The notes beneath the pieces were generated by a model, which saw nothing but the letters and a program-made list of their open reading frames with translations, was not told where the DNA came from and made no database searches. Position numbers and translations under genes: made by a program. Shown one piece after another: positions 17,901-26,930 of a stretch of DNA of 64,000 nucleotides (its first letter is position 1; each line of letters begins with the position of its first letter). This stretch comes from DATHXC01 sp035459965 (GTDB taxonomy: Bacteria; Pseudomonadota; Gammaproteobacteria; Burkholderiales; Methylophilaceae). Where the stretch lies: NCBI GenBank assembly GCA_035459965.1, contig DATHXC010000008.1:62001-126000 (forward strand). Direction: 5' to 3'.

Positions 17901-18641
17901 ATGAGTTTTAAGCACGATAATATTGAGCGCAATCTTGGGATCATGCTGATCCTGACCATGCTGGCCATCAGCGCCGGTGGTCTGGTAGAGATTGTTCCGC
18001 TGTTTTTCATCAAGGAAACCGTGGAAAAAGTAGACGGCGTACGTCCATACAGCCCGCTGGAGCTACGTGGTCGTGATATCTATATTCGCGAAGGTTGTTA
18101 TCTGTGCCATTCGCAGATGATACGTCCGTTCCGTGATGAGGCATTGCGCTATGGCCACTACTCGCTGGCAGCTGAATCCAAGTACGACCATCCATTTCAG
18201 TGGGGCTCTAAGCGCACTGGTCCGGATCTGGCGCGTGTTGGTGGTAAGTATTCTAACGACTGGCATACTCAGCATTTAACCGCACCACGTTCATTGGTAC
18301 CACAGTCAGTGATGCCCAACTACCCATGGCTCGCCAAGACCAACCTGGATTATTCAGATATTGGTTTGCGCTTGAAAGCCCTGCGTAAAACCGGTGTGCC
18401 CTATTCCGAAAGTCAGGCCGAGTACGAGCGCAACGTAAAAGAATTTGGTGAAGATGTTGCCAAATCCCTACATATTCCAGATGCTGAAAAAAACCTAATT
18501 AGCCAGGCCCAATTGGGTAACTACGATACCAATGCGACTAGTATCAGCGAAATGGATGCCTTGGTGGCTTACCTGCAGATGCTGGGCACGCTGGTAGACT
18601 TCAAGAAGTATGACGACGACTATTTCGTCAAATTCCGCTAA
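17901..18641 (+). CDS. ccoO: Cytochrome c oxidase cbb3-type subunit II (mono-haem)
   Basis: 246 residues. One N-terminal membrane anchor (about 12-36) is followed by a periplasmic class I cytochrome c domain with a single CYLCH haem site at 66-70 and the typical SQMIRPFRDEALRYG that follows it. It passes electrons from CcoP to CcoN. It starts 28 bases after ccoN. Confidence 0.97.
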   Translation: MSFKHDNIERNLGIMLILTMLAISAGGLVEIVPLFFIKETVEKVDGVRPYSPLELRGRDIYIREGCYLCHSQMIRPFRDEALRYGHYSLAAESKYDHPFQWGSKRTGPDLARVGGKYSNDWHTQHLTAPRSLVPQSVMPNYPWLAKTNLDYSDIGLRLKALRKTGVPYSESQAEYERNVKEFGEDVAKSLHIPDAEKNLISQAQLGNYDTNATSISEMDALVAYLQMLGTLVDFKKYDDDYFVKFR

Positions 18642-18688
18642 TCCCATTTTTGTAAAAACTGCTTGTTAGCGTAAATAAGGATACTGAG

Positions 18689-18856
18689 ATGGAGTTTTTG
18701 CTCTGGTTTACCAAGTTTGAGAATACCAAGCCTTTGTCTTTGTTGATCTTCTTCACCCTGTTCTGCGGTGTGCTGATTTACCTTTATGGCAGCAAGGCCA
18801 GAGGCGAGCAGCTGGAGCAGTTCAAGAATATACCGTTGCAAGATGATGAGAATTGA
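18689..18856 (+). CDS. ccoQ: Cbb3-type cytochrome oxidase subunit CcoQ
   Basis: A 55-residue protein with one transmembrane helix (about 16-33, PLSLLIFFTLFCGVLIYLYG) and a charged C-terminal tail, ending QDDEN. CcoQ stabilises the complex in other species. It lies between ccoO and ccoP, 47 bases after ccoO and 14 bases before ccoP. Size, topology and position all fit; sequence identity in this family is always low. Confidence 0.92.
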   Translation: MEFLLWFTKFENTKPLSLLIFFTLFCGVLIYLYGSKARGEQLEQFKNIPLQDDEN

Positions 18857-18870
18857 GTAAGGAATAAGGC

Positions 18871-19809
18871 ATGAGTCAGGACAGCAAAAAGGCAATTACC
18901 ACTACAGGTCACGTATGGGATGAAGACTTGCAGGAGCTTAATAATCCTTTACCTAGGTGGTGGATATGGGGTTTCTACATCACTTTCGCATTTACCATTA
19001 TCTACTGGATGTTTTATCCGGCCTGGCCTGTTGGTGCGCATTACACGAAGGGTATCCCCGGATTGAATACCATTACCTACACCGCGACTACCGTGGATGG
19101 CAAAGAGGTGCAAAAAACCACGCAGTGGAACATGCGCTCCAAATATATGGTGGAGATGAACGAATTGCATGCCAGCCAGAAGCAATGGTTCGATAAGGTT
19201 GCCTCTATGCAATACGAAGCTGTTTCCAAGGATGCTGAGTTGATGCAGTTCGTTAATTCTGCTGGTAAAACCCTATTTTCAGAAAACTGCGCACCATGCC
19301 ACCAGTCTGGTGGGCAAGGCAAGATTGGTTTTTCACCAAACCTAACCGATGACCATTGGCAGTATGGCGGTACTTACGACGATATCCATACCACTATTAC
19401 AGGTGGCCACCGTGGTTACATGCCGCCGTTTCGTGAGGTACTGACTGATAGCCAGATCACGCAGCTCGCTAACTATGTGTTGAGCCTATCCGGTGAACCT
19501 AGTAACGCCCAAGCCGCCAAGGCAGGTGATGCACTGTTCCATGGCGATGCCGCAGCTTGTTACTATTGTCACGGTGTGGACGCTAAAGGCCGTACTGCGA
19601 TTGGATCCGCTAACCTGACTGACAAGATCTGGCTGTGGGCGAATGTCCCCGCTGAGAAGAGCGCTGAAGCCAAGCTGGAAGTGGTCAAGGATGTGATTGT
19701 TAATGGTCTGGCACGTGGCGTAATGCCTAACTGGGATACACGTCTCAAGCCAGAACAAATCAAGTTGCTGACTGTCTATGTACACGATAGCTTGGGTGGT
19801 GGTAAGTAA
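18871..19809 (+). CDS. ccoP: Cytochrome c oxidase cbb3-type subunit III (di-haem)
   Basis: 312 residues. A cytoplasmic N-terminus (HVWDEDLQELNNPLPRWW, typical for CcoP) precedes one membrane helix (about 31-53). Two cytochrome c domains follow, with haem sites CAPCH at 140-144 and CYYCH at 230-234. It accepts electrons from soluble cytochrome c. It is followed by a hairpin that may separate structural and assembly genes. Confidence 0.98.
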   Translation: MSQDSKKAITTTGHVWDEDLQELNNPLPRWWIWGFYITFAFTIIYWMFYPAWPVGAHYTKGIPGLNTITYTATTVDGKEVQKTTQWNMRSKYMVEMNELHASQKQWFDKVASMQYEAVSKDAELMQFVNSAGKTLFSENCAPCHQSGGQGKIGFSPNLTDDHWQYGGTYDDIHTTITGGHRGYMPPFREVLTDSQITQLANYVLSLSGEPSNAQAAKAGDALFHGDAAACYYCHGVDAKGRTAIGSANLTDKIWLWANVPAEKSAEAKLEVVKDVIVNGLARGVMPNWDTRLKPEQIKLLTVYVHDSLGGGK

Positions 19810-19870
19810 ACCCAAGAGATATACCGCTGTCAGGTTTGACCGAGTTTTAATCCAATAAAAGCAATATAAC

Positions 19871-19897
19871 AAAGGCTCACATGGTTTGTGGGCCTTT
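19871..19897 (+). terminator. Hairpin after ccoP, possible attenuating terminator
   Basis: AAAGGCTCACA (19871-19881) pairs with TGTGGGCCTTT (19887-19897) with one G-T pair and a 5-base loop, followed by GTTGCTT. The short T content suggests partial termination, which would lower assembly-gene (ccoGHI) expression relative to ccoNOQP. Confidence 0.5.
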
Positions 19898-19915
19898 GTT
19901 GCTTAAAGGCGCAAG

Positions 19916-21334
19916 ATGGAAGCACACTCCCTGCATCACAAACACATTCCGATTTTTACGCGCTCGGTCAAAGGTCGTTTCCGTAATTTCAAAACAGCCG
20001 TCATGGTGCTTGCATACTCTGTTTATTTCCTGCTGCCCTGGCTACCCTGGCAACGTAATAGCGCTGCCAGTCAGGCTATCCTGTTCGACTTGGAGTCCCG
20101 CCGTTTTTTTATCTTTAACTTGATCGTCTACCCCCAGGATATTTTCTGGCTTGCCATGCTGCTGTTCATCGCTGCGGCATTATTGTTTTTTGCCACTGGC
20201 CTCATAGGTCGTGCCTGGTGCGGCTATTTCTGCTTCCAGACGCTGTGGTCTGATCTCTTTATCATGATAGAAAAAGCTATTCAGGGTGAGCGCCCGGCAC
20301 GTATGCGCCTGCACAAGCAGCCCTGGAATGCAGAGAAGGTGATTAAGCTGGGCTCATCGCATGGCTTGATGATATTGGTCTCGCTGTGGACTGCAATCAC
20401 CTTTGCCTGCTATTTCAGTTACGCGCCACAATTCGTGCCTGATTTTTTCACGGGCCACGCTGCGCAGGGTGGTTATCTTGCGGTGTTGATACTGACGATT
20501 ACCACCTATCTGGCTGGCGGCGTCATCCGTGAGCAGATATGTACGCTGGCTTGTCCCTATGCCAAATTCCAGGGCGTGATGTACGAGGCCGATACGCTGG
20601 CAGTGAGCTATGACACACGCCGTGGTGAAGGACTAAAAGGTCGCACGGTACCGATTGTAGGCCTGAAAACCCGTGAAGAACGCACAGTAGCTGGTCACGG
20701 CGATTGCATAGACTGCGGGTTCTGCGTACAGGTTTGCCCGACCGGCATCGATATCCGTAATGGCTTGCAGTCGCAGTGCATCTCCTGTGGTCTGTGCATA
20801 GATGCATGTGACACCATCATGGATTCAGTTGGCTTTCCGCGTGGCCTAATCCGTTATGACTCAGAACGCAACCTGACTAGTGAAGCTCCCCATAAGCCGC
20901 GCCTGGAATGGAAACGCATGAAAGTGCTGGGTTACGCAGTAGCACTAATACTGATGACAGGTGCCTTGTTCTACAACATAAGCACACGTAGCGACAGTGA
21001 AGTCAATGTGCAGCAGATACGTCAGCCACTATTCATCATGTTGTCGGATGGCAGCTTCCGCAATCGTTACCAGGTGCATATCGTCAATAAGACCGAGCAG
21101 GAGCAGTCTTATCAGTTGAGTGTAAAAGGTATCCCTGCTGAAGCCTTAGACATGGGCAGCTTGCCCGAAATCAAGGTGCGTGCGGGCAAGAGCCTGATTG
21201 TAAATGCCAAGGTGAACCTGAGTCATGAACTGGCCGAGCGCACCGAAACATTCAAGTTTGTCGTTACGCCATCCGAGCTAGGCGCTGAACCGGTCGAAAT
21301 AGAAACCAGCTTTAACAGCCAGCGTGACAATTAG
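19916..21334 (+). CDS. ccoG: Cbb3 oxidase assembly protein CcoG (FixG/RdxA)
   Basis: 472 residues, integral membrane, with about five helices around a bacterial ferredoxin domain and a C-terminal periplasmic Ig-like FixG domain (about 355-470). Cluster cysteines are seen in DCIDCGFCVQVCPTG and CISCGLCIDACD, and further conserved cysteines in RAWCGYFCFQTLW. CcoG reduces Cu(II) for delivery to CcoN in characterised species. It begins 106 bases after ccoP. Confidence 0.96.
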   Translation: MEAHSLHHKHIPIFTRSVKGRFRNFKTAVMVLAYSVYFLLPWLPWQRNSAASQAILFDLESRRFFIFNLIVYPQDIFWLAMLLFIAAALLFFATGLIGRAWCGYFCFQTLWSDLFIMIEKAIQGERPARMRLHKQPWNAEKVIKLGSSHGLMILVSLWTAITFACYFSYAPQFVPDFFTGHAAQGGYLAVLILTITTYLAGGVIREQICTLACPYAKFQGVMYEADTLAVSYDTRRGEGLKGRTVPIVGLKTREERTVAGHGDCIDCGFCVQVCPTGIDIRNGLQSQCISCGLCIDACDTIMDSVGFPRGLIRYDSERNLTSEAPHKPRLEWKRMKVLGYAVALILMTGALFYNISTRSDSEVNVQQIRQPLFIMLSDGSFRNRYQVHIVNKTEQEQSYQLSVKGIPAEALDMGSLPEIKVRAGKSLIVNAKVNLSHELAERTETFKFVVTPSELGAEPVEIETSFNSQRDN

Positions 21335-21362
21335 AGAGTTTAACTAGGTAGGTTTTAAATAG

Positions 21363-22157
21363 ATGCCAATCATCCCCGAAATCGCCATGACAGAAACCCT
21401 GTTTGGTGGCCTCATCCTTGCTGCATTCATTTTCTTTATCACCCGGCGTCTTTGCCTGTCCAACTTCTGGGCTGGCATATTAAGTGGTGTAATCCCTTTT
21501 CTGGCTTATGTCGCGTATAGCAGCCAGCACTGGGCGGGTGGCGATGTGCTTACCATCCACTTTGCAGTGTATCTGGCGACCGCAGGCCTGCTCATGGTGT
21601 TTGGCGGCATGCAGCAGAAAAAGCAGAGCCTGCACTGGGCCCCGCGCATCATCATTGGCTTCTTTATTTCCCTGGTCATGCTGAATGCCTTGTTGCTGAC
21701 GATTTCTACGCGTGGCCTGCCAGATAAAATCTCGGGCATGTTCTTGCCTAACCCGGAAAACCAGAAGATACATACGGCCTTTCCTGGGGTAATTCCGCAT
21801 GATCGCAATAAGCTCTATGAGCCCCACCTGTTGCAAATTGAGCAGCAGCGCAAGCTGGCTTGGCAGGTCGATATTGACGGCCTTAAAAAACTCCAAAGTA
21901 ACAAGCCGCAGCTGGTGAAAATCACAGTGCTCGATAGCCAGCACCAGCCCATCATCGGGGGCCAGGTCAGGCTGGGTATGTGGCGTATGGCTAACAGCCG
22001 CGATGACCGTATCTATGATTTCAAGGAAACCAGCACTGGTATTTATGAGGCGGAGCTATTGTTGCCTGAGGAGGGCCGCTGGCTATCAGAGCTCTCTATC
22101 CAGCAGGGCGAAAACTCCTATCTTAAACAGCAGCAGTTGCTAGTCGATGGCGATTAA
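21363..22157 (+). CDS. ccoH: FixH/CcoH-like protein with an extended membrane domain
   Basis: 264 residues, clearly longer than the usual 150-170. Four hydrophobic helices (about 12-30, 36-56, 66-86, 92-112) precede a periplasmic FixH domain, which contains the strands SQHQPIIGGQVRLGMWR and GIYEAELLLPEEGRW. CcoH helps assemble or stabilise cbb3 oxidase. Position between ccoG (28 bases) and ccoI (18 bases) is canonical. A second start at MTETLFGG (21390) is possible. The extra helices look like a lineage-specific membrane anchor. Confidence 0.82.
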   Translation: MPIIPEIAMTETLFGGLILAAFIFFITRRLCLSNFWAGILSGVIPFLAYVAYSSQHWAGGDVLTIHFAVYLATAGLLMVFGGMQQKKQSLHWAPRIIIGFFISLVMLNALLLTISTRGLPDKISGMFLPNPENQKIHTAFPGVIPHDRNKLYEPHLLQIEQQRKLAWQVDIDGLKKLQSNKPQLVKITVLDSQHQPIIGGQVRLGMWRMANSRDDRIYDFKETSTGIYEAELLLPEEGRWLSELSIQQGENSYLKQQQLLVDGD

Positions 22158-22175
22158 GCCACAGGCGTAGTTGCC

Positions 22176-24587
22176 ATGTCTGCTGAATCCAGTTGTTATC
22201 ATTGTGGCTTGCCGGTATTAACGGCTAGTCAATTTTCAGTCAATGTCTTTGGTCAAGCGCGCCAGATGTGCTGTCACGGCTGTCAAGCTGTGGCGGAATC
22301 CATCGTTGAAAACGGTCTGCAAGAATATTACAACTATCGTACCGAGTTACCTAAAACTGCAGAAGAATTAGTCCCCGATGAGCTGCGCCAGTTGGCTCTT
22401 TACGATCATCCAGAAATCCAGAAAAGCTTTGTTCTCGCAAGCAGCAATGCGCTCAAAGAAGCCTCGCTGATACTTGAAGGTATTACTTGCGCCGCCTGCA
22501 TCTGGCTGAACGAGCGCCACCTCAAGCAGCTTAGCGGGGTAAAAAACGTCGCCTTCAATTATGCATCTCAGCGTGCCCGCATCAGTTGGGATGAGCGCGA
22601 GATCAAGCTTAGTCAGATACTCGCTGAAATCCGCAAGCTTGGTTACAACGCGCACCCATTCAGCGCCCAGCAGCAGGATGCACTGCGTCAGCAGTCACGC
22701 AAGCAGGAGTTTAAACGCCTGGCCGTGGCTGGGCTTTCGGCTGCCCAGGTGATGATGATTGCTGTTGCGCTCTATGCCGGGCCGGCACAAGGCCTGGAGT
22801 TCGCCACTGCGCAGCTTTTGCGCTGGTTGAGCCTGGTCATGACGATTCCAGCCATTACCTATTCAGCCTGGCCGTTTTACCGCGCAGCTTGGCGCGGCAT
22901 CAGCAATCGGCGTGTCGGCATGGATGTACCCATCGTGCTTGGCCTGATTACAGGCTTTGCCGGCAGTGCCTGGGCAACATTGAATGGGCAAGGTGTGGTT
23001 TATTACGACACCATCACTATGCTGATTTTCTTTTTGCTTGGTACGCGCTATCTCGAGCGTAACGCCCGTGAAAAATCCATAGAGGCGGCGGAGAATCTAC
23101 TCAGGCTGGCACCAGCCATGGCCACGAAGCTGTTGGATGATGAGCAGCGCCTTGTGCCCGTGATGGAGCTGCAACAAGGTGACCTGATTCTTGCCAGGCC
23201 GGGTGAAACCATCGCTGCGGATGGCATCGTGGCAAGCGGTGAAAGCAGTGTGGATGAATCGCTGCTCACAGGCGAAAGCCGACCATTGGCAAAATCCACC
23301 GGCGCCCACGTCTTCGCAGGCAGCATTAATTATGAGAGCCCGCTCACCATCAGCGTCACAGCCATCGCCGAAGATACCATGCTGGCTGGAATCTCACGCC
23401 TGCTCGACAGGGCTCAGGCCGAAAAGCCAAGGTTGGCAGAAGTGGCAGATAAGATTGCGGCCTACTTTACGTCAGTATTGTTGATTGCCGTCACAGTCAC
23501 CGCGCTAGTGTGGTGGCAGCTTGCTCCAGAGCGTGTGCTGGAGATCGTACTTACAGTGCTGGTAGTGAGTTGTCCTTGTGCACTATCCTTGGCAGCACCC
23601 GCCGCTTTTGCAGCTGCGGGTTCGCATCTGGTTCAGCGCGGTGTGTTACTCACGCGCGGCCATGCCCTGGAAGCCTTGGCTAAAGTCACCCATTTCGTGT
23701 TCGATAAAACCGGCACGCTGACGCTTGGCAAACCGAGTTTGCTGCAGATAGTGCCTTATGCTGAACTGCATGCAGATGAATGCCTGAAACTGGCTGCCAG
23801 TCTCGAAAAAAGCTCAGAGCATCCCCTGGCAAAAAGCCTGATTGCTGCCGCCCAAAACCAGCCGCTGTACCAAGTCGACCAGAGCCTTAACCTGCCAGGC
23901 CAGGGCGTGACAGGCACTATTGCGGGCAAGCGCTACAGCCTGGGCAATGCCCGGCTTAATCCCGCCATTTCCCAGCAGTTCATCGATTCCGCAGATTATT
24001 CGCCAAGTGCAACCATCGTCTGGCTCTCTACAGCAGATCAACTGTTGGCGGCTTTTGTGCTGGCTGATCAGCCGCGCCCCCAAGCTAGCGAATTGATCCA
24101 GCATTTGCAGGTGTTGGGTTTGAAGGTATCTATACTAAGCGGCGATTCGAACCAGGCTGTGCAACATTTTGCGCAAGGTATCGGTGTGCAAAGCTGGCAG
24201 GCTGCGCTGTCGCCACAAGACAAGCTGGACCAGTTGCGATTGCTACAACAGCAAGGTGAAATCGTGTCCATGGTGGGCGATGGCATCAATGATGCCCCGG
24301 TATTGGCAGGCGCGCAGGTGTCTATCGCTATGGGTAGCGGCACACAGATGGCGCGTGCCACCGGGGATGTGGTGCTGTTGACGGAAAATCTGCTGGAGAT
24401 TTCGCAAGCCGTGACTACTAGCCGCTTTGGTATCAGCGTGATCCGGCAGAACTTCGCCTGGGCGCTAGGCTATAACTTGATCGCTTTGCCATTTGCTGCG
24501 ACAGGGCTGATCTCACCGTGGATGGCCGCTATTGGCATGTCGGTGAGTTCGCTGATCGTGGTGCTGAATGCGCTAAGGTTAAGGTAA
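22176..24587 (+). CDS. ccoI: Copper-translocating P1B-type ATPase CcoI (FixI)
   Basis: 803 residues. A Cys-rich N-terminal region (CYHCGLP, CCHGCQAV) is followed by a heavy-metal-associated domain with the GITCAACIWL copper site. The P-type core has the membrane CPC motif (VVSCPCALSLAAP), phosphorylation site DKTGTLT, SEHPLAKS and GDGINDAP. It exports copper to the periplasm for cbb3 assembly and is the last gene of the locus. No ccoS-type small ORF follows. Confidence 0.96.
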   Translation: MSAESSCYHCGLPVLTASQFSVNVFGQARQMCCHGCQAVAESIVENGLQEYYNYRTELPKTAEELVPDELRQLALYDHPEIQKSFVLASSNALKEASLILEGITCAACIWLNERHLKQLSGVKNVAFNYASQRARISWDEREIKLSQILAEIRKLGYNAHPFSAQQQDALRQQSRKQEFKRLAVAGLSAAQVMMIAVALYAGPAQGLEFATAQLLRWLSLVMTIPAITYSAWPFYRAAWRGISNRRVGMDVPIVLGLITGFAGSAWATLNGQGVVYYDTITMLIFFLLGTRYLERNAREKSIEAAENLLRLAPAMATKLLDDEQRLVPVMELQQGDLILARPGETIAADGIVASGESSVDESLLTGESRPLAKSTGAHVFAGSINYESPLTISVTAIAEDTMLAGISRLLDRAQAEKPRLAEVADKIAAYFTSVLLIAVTVTALVWWQLAPERVLEIVLTVLVVSCPCALSLAAPAAFAAAGSHLVQRGVLLTRGHALEALAKVTHFVFDKTGTLTLGKPSLLQIVPYAELHADECLKLAASLEKSSEHPLAKSLIAAAQNQPLYQVDQSLNLPGQGVTGTIAGKRYSLGNARLNPAISQQFIDSADYSPSATIVWLSTADQLLAAFVLADQPRPQASELIQHLQVLGLKVSILSGDSNQAVQHFAQGIGVQSWQAALSPQDKLDQLRLLQQQGEIVSMVGDGINDAPVLAGAQVSIAMGSGTQMARATGDVVLLTENLLEISQAVTTSRFGISVIRQNFAWALGYNLIALPFAATGLISPWMAAIGMSVSSLIVVLNALRLR

Positions 24588-24674
24588 CTTTGATGAAAAA
24601 TGCGCTAAATGCATAGGCCTGGCAGGCGCATGGATATTGGCTCCCAGGCCCGTAATAAAAAGTCTAAATAAGCA

Positions 24675-25106
24675 CTATCTCTTAAATGCCAGTGTCAGCA
24701 CCCCAGCCCCTATCATGGCAATCCCCGCCCACTCGCGGCCCGATGGGCGCTCACCCAGAAATATCACCGCAAACAACACCACCAGCAAGATACTGAATTT
24801 ATCGACAGGGGCAACCTTAGCAACATCCCCCAGCTTCAACGCCCTGAAATAGCACACCCACGATGCCCCGGTCGCCAACCCCGACAGTACCAAAAATAGC
24901 CATGAGCGCGACGAGAAGTTAAACGGGTTGCTCCACTTTCCTGCACCGTAAACAAAACCTGCCAGCACCACGATAATGACCGCTGTCCTGATCAAAGTCG
25001 CCAGATCAGAATCTATGCCTTCCAGCCCTATCTTGGCGAAGATAGCCGTAAGTGCCGCGAATACTGCGGATAGTAACGCCCAGAACAGCCAGCCGGATGC
25101 GGCCAT
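24675..25106 (-). CDS. Half-size EamA/DMT-family membrane protein
   Basis: 143 residues with five hydrophobic helices, equal to one EamA repeat instead of the usual two; members of this size probably work as dimers. The C-terminal signature is FLGERPSGREWAGIAMIGAG. The substrate is unknown. It is convergent with ccoI and stands alone. The ATG is preceded by AAGGAGTAA on the minus strand, a strong ribosome binding site. Confidence 0.88.
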   Translation of the reverse strand: MAASGWLFWALLSAVFAALTAIFAKIGLEGIDSDLATLIRTAVIIVVLAGFVYGAGKWSNPFNFSSRSWLFLVLSGLATGASWVCYFRALKLGDVAKVAPVDKFSILLVVLFAVIFLGERPSGREWAGIAMIGAGVLTLAFKR

Positions 25107-25416
25107 GGTTTACTCCTTAAAAGGGATTATTTATACATTAAAATCTGAGTTTTAACTGTCGGCTATCGGCCAACAGCGGACATTCATTATTAAATAAATC
25201 CACAAAGTTTCCACTATTATTAGGTCTTAAATTACAATCAATTTAACAAGATGTGTCTCTATATTAATATTTCAATAGAGAGACGGATAGAGACAAAAAT
25301 AAGAAGGAGAAAGGCTTTGCAGCGATCAGTTACGAATATCCAAAAACCAATATAAAAATCTATGGGTCTCTATATTAACTGTGCGGTTTCTCAATTCACA
25401 TTCCTGCGACTAATCC
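25107..25416. other. A/T-rich regulatory gap before the HNH-NTase gene
   Basis: 310 bases, clearly more A/T-rich than the neighbours. It contains two exact copies of a 13-bp sequence and two inverted partial copies (listed separately). No gene, RNA or convincing -35/-10 pair was found. Confidence 0.6.
25255..25378. repeat. GTCTCTATATTAA repeats, candidate operators
   Basis: Exact copies of GTCTCTATATTAA at 25255-25267 and 25366-25378, with inverted partial copies ATAGAGAGAC at 25275-25284 and ATAGAGAC at 25287-25294. The second full copy ends 38 bases before the HNH-NTase start codon, where a repressor site would sit. The regulator is unknown. Confidence 0.6.
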
Positions 25417-26817
25417 ATGTCGGCAATCAGAAAATCCATTCCGCTTAATACTGCGCGTCAGCTATGGGCACAGTGCGGAGGGTTTTGCCAGAATCCGGCC
25501 TGCAATAAGCTACTCTTCCTACACATTGGAGAAAATTCCGTCAGCATTGCCAACGTTGCCCACATCATTGGGCATGGAAGTTCTGGGCCTCGAAGCGATC
25601 ATGAGCTTGCGGAATATATCGACACAGATGGCATTGACAACCTCATTATGCTTTGCCTCGACCGCCACAAGGCGATCGATGAACTTGAGAAAGCCTTCTC
25701 TGTCGAGGAAATTCAATCCTGGAAGACTGAGCATGCAAAAAGAATCAGGGCGCTATTCTCTGTCCCAAATATAAAAGACGAGCGCGAGCTACTTGCAGAG
25801 GTGAACGACCTATTGGATATAAATGGGGCAATATTTCGCGAGTGCGGACCGTACTCAGAAAATGTTCTTGGTGGTCTTGGAGGTGATGGGCTGAAAGTCT
25901 GGAAGAAGCGATGCCTTGACACAATCCTTCCCAACAACCAGCGAATCATTGCACTGATCGAAAACAATAAGAGAAACTTTAAATATCCCTGGGACGTTTA
26001 TCCTCAAATGCTTCAGTACAAGATCCACGCCGATGCATTTCAAGACAACTGCTTGACTGATCAGAAGATCAATGACTATAAACTTTTCCCGAGAAGTTTC
26101 GATTACTTTGTAAAGACTAGGCTTGGAATTGACTCTCCACCACCTGAGATTGTCGCTAAAGAAGAGCTAGAGTTACGACATAATACGGTCGAGACTTTCA
26201 TCAAGCGCTTTCTCGCCGACCACAGTGCTATAGCCAGTCTTCAAGAGTTGAATCGTGGCACGATGTTAGTAGAACTCCGTGACGGACGAACTCTCAAGGT
26301 CTTTGTCACCAATACGTATTACTTTACCGACTACACGCTTGACCGAGTCCTTGAAGTTGATCCAGCGGTTGACGCAATTATCTGTTCCAGCCCCGCTGGA
26401 CAATATTCATATTCCGCCAAGCAAGAGTGTGTTAATCGTGACATCGGCCTGTTTATGCTTAGTGAGTTTATGGGTGCCATCCATAAAAGCGGCGACCAAT
26501 ACTTGAACTTCCTGCTTAAGGCTGATCGTGAATATAGAATAGATAGTCTGAAGCGGCTGTGCAAAGAGGCCAAGCCCCCGACAAAAGTTCGAGTATTAGT
26601 TTTTGGATCATTTATTCGGAGGTATCTGTATCAGGATGTTGACCTAATGATTGTGCACGAGGAACCAACGGATACTGCCAAACTAAAACTTTTCGAATCA
26701 GAACTTGAAGGACAAACGCAAAAGCGCTTTGGTGGGTCTGATATTAATGTTACGTCGGCTCGAGAGTTTGCAACATTGAAGCTGAAATATGACAACCTTA
26801 CGCAAGTCTACCCTTAA
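25417..26817 (+). CDS. HNH nuclease-nucleotidyltransferase fusion protein, function unknown
   Basis: 466 residues. N-terminal HNH-like module: Cys20, Cys24 and Cys29, AHIIG with His49, then DNLIMLCLDRHKAID with Cys80 and His84. The middle (about 100-380) is not recognised. The C-terminus is a DNA polymerase beta-type nucleotidyltransferase: Gly397-Ser398, Asp407 and Asp409 (QDVDLMIVHEE), and a likely third Asp442 (GGSDINV), so the metal triad looks complete. Base composition is lower in G+C than in neighbouring genes. It is a lone gene flanked by repeats and an attC-like tail. The design resembles single-gene defence or toxin proteins, but no function is shown. Confidence 0.75.
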   Translation: MSAIRKSIPLNTARQLWAQCGGFCQNPACNKLLFLHIGENSVSIANVAHIIGHGSSGPRSDHELAEYIDTDGIDNLIMLCLDRHKAIDELEKAFSVEEIQSWKTEHAKRIRALFSVPNIKDERELLAEVNDLLDINGAIFRECGPYSENVLGGLGGDGLKVWKKRCLDTILPNNQRIIALIENNKRNFKYPWDVYPQMLQYKIHADAFQDNCLTDQKINDYKLFPRSFDYFVKTRLGIDSPPPEIVAKEELELRHNTVETFIKRFLADHSAIASLQELNRGTMLVELRDGRTLKVFVTNTYYFTDYTLDRVLEVDPAVDAIICSSPAGQYSYSAKQECVNRDIGLFMLSEFMGAIHKSGDQYLNFLLKADREYRIDSLKRLCKEAKPPTKVRVLVFGSFIRRYLYQDVDLMIVHEEPTDTAKLKLFESELEGQTQKRFGGSDINVTSAREFATLKLKYDNLTQVYP

Positions 26818-26818
26818 C

Positions 26819-26901
26819 AGCTAACGCCGAAGGTGCGATACGGGGTCGAATCCGTCTTCAAATGGGACGCCTAACCGTGCGCATTAATTCAAACGCTAAT
26901 G
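26819..26901 (+). repeat. attC-like (integron cassette) remnant, tentative
   Basis: Directly after the stop codon lies AGCTAAC (26819-26825), and the segment ends with ATTAATTCAAACGCTAATG (26883-26901), which resembles the TTAATTCAA(G/A)CGTTAG end of cassette attC sites. The terminal boxes deviate from RYYYAAC and GTTRRRY, and the internal arms (around GGGACGC and GTGCGC) pair only partly. If real, it is degraded. Confidence 0.25.
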
Positions 26902-26930
26902 TCTGCTTTGGGGCAATAGCTTACTGGGTG

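Noticed and set aside
26841..26856. tRNA T-arm-like sequence (GGGTCGAATCC)
   Set aside because: No acceptor stem, anticodon arm or CCA end fits around it.
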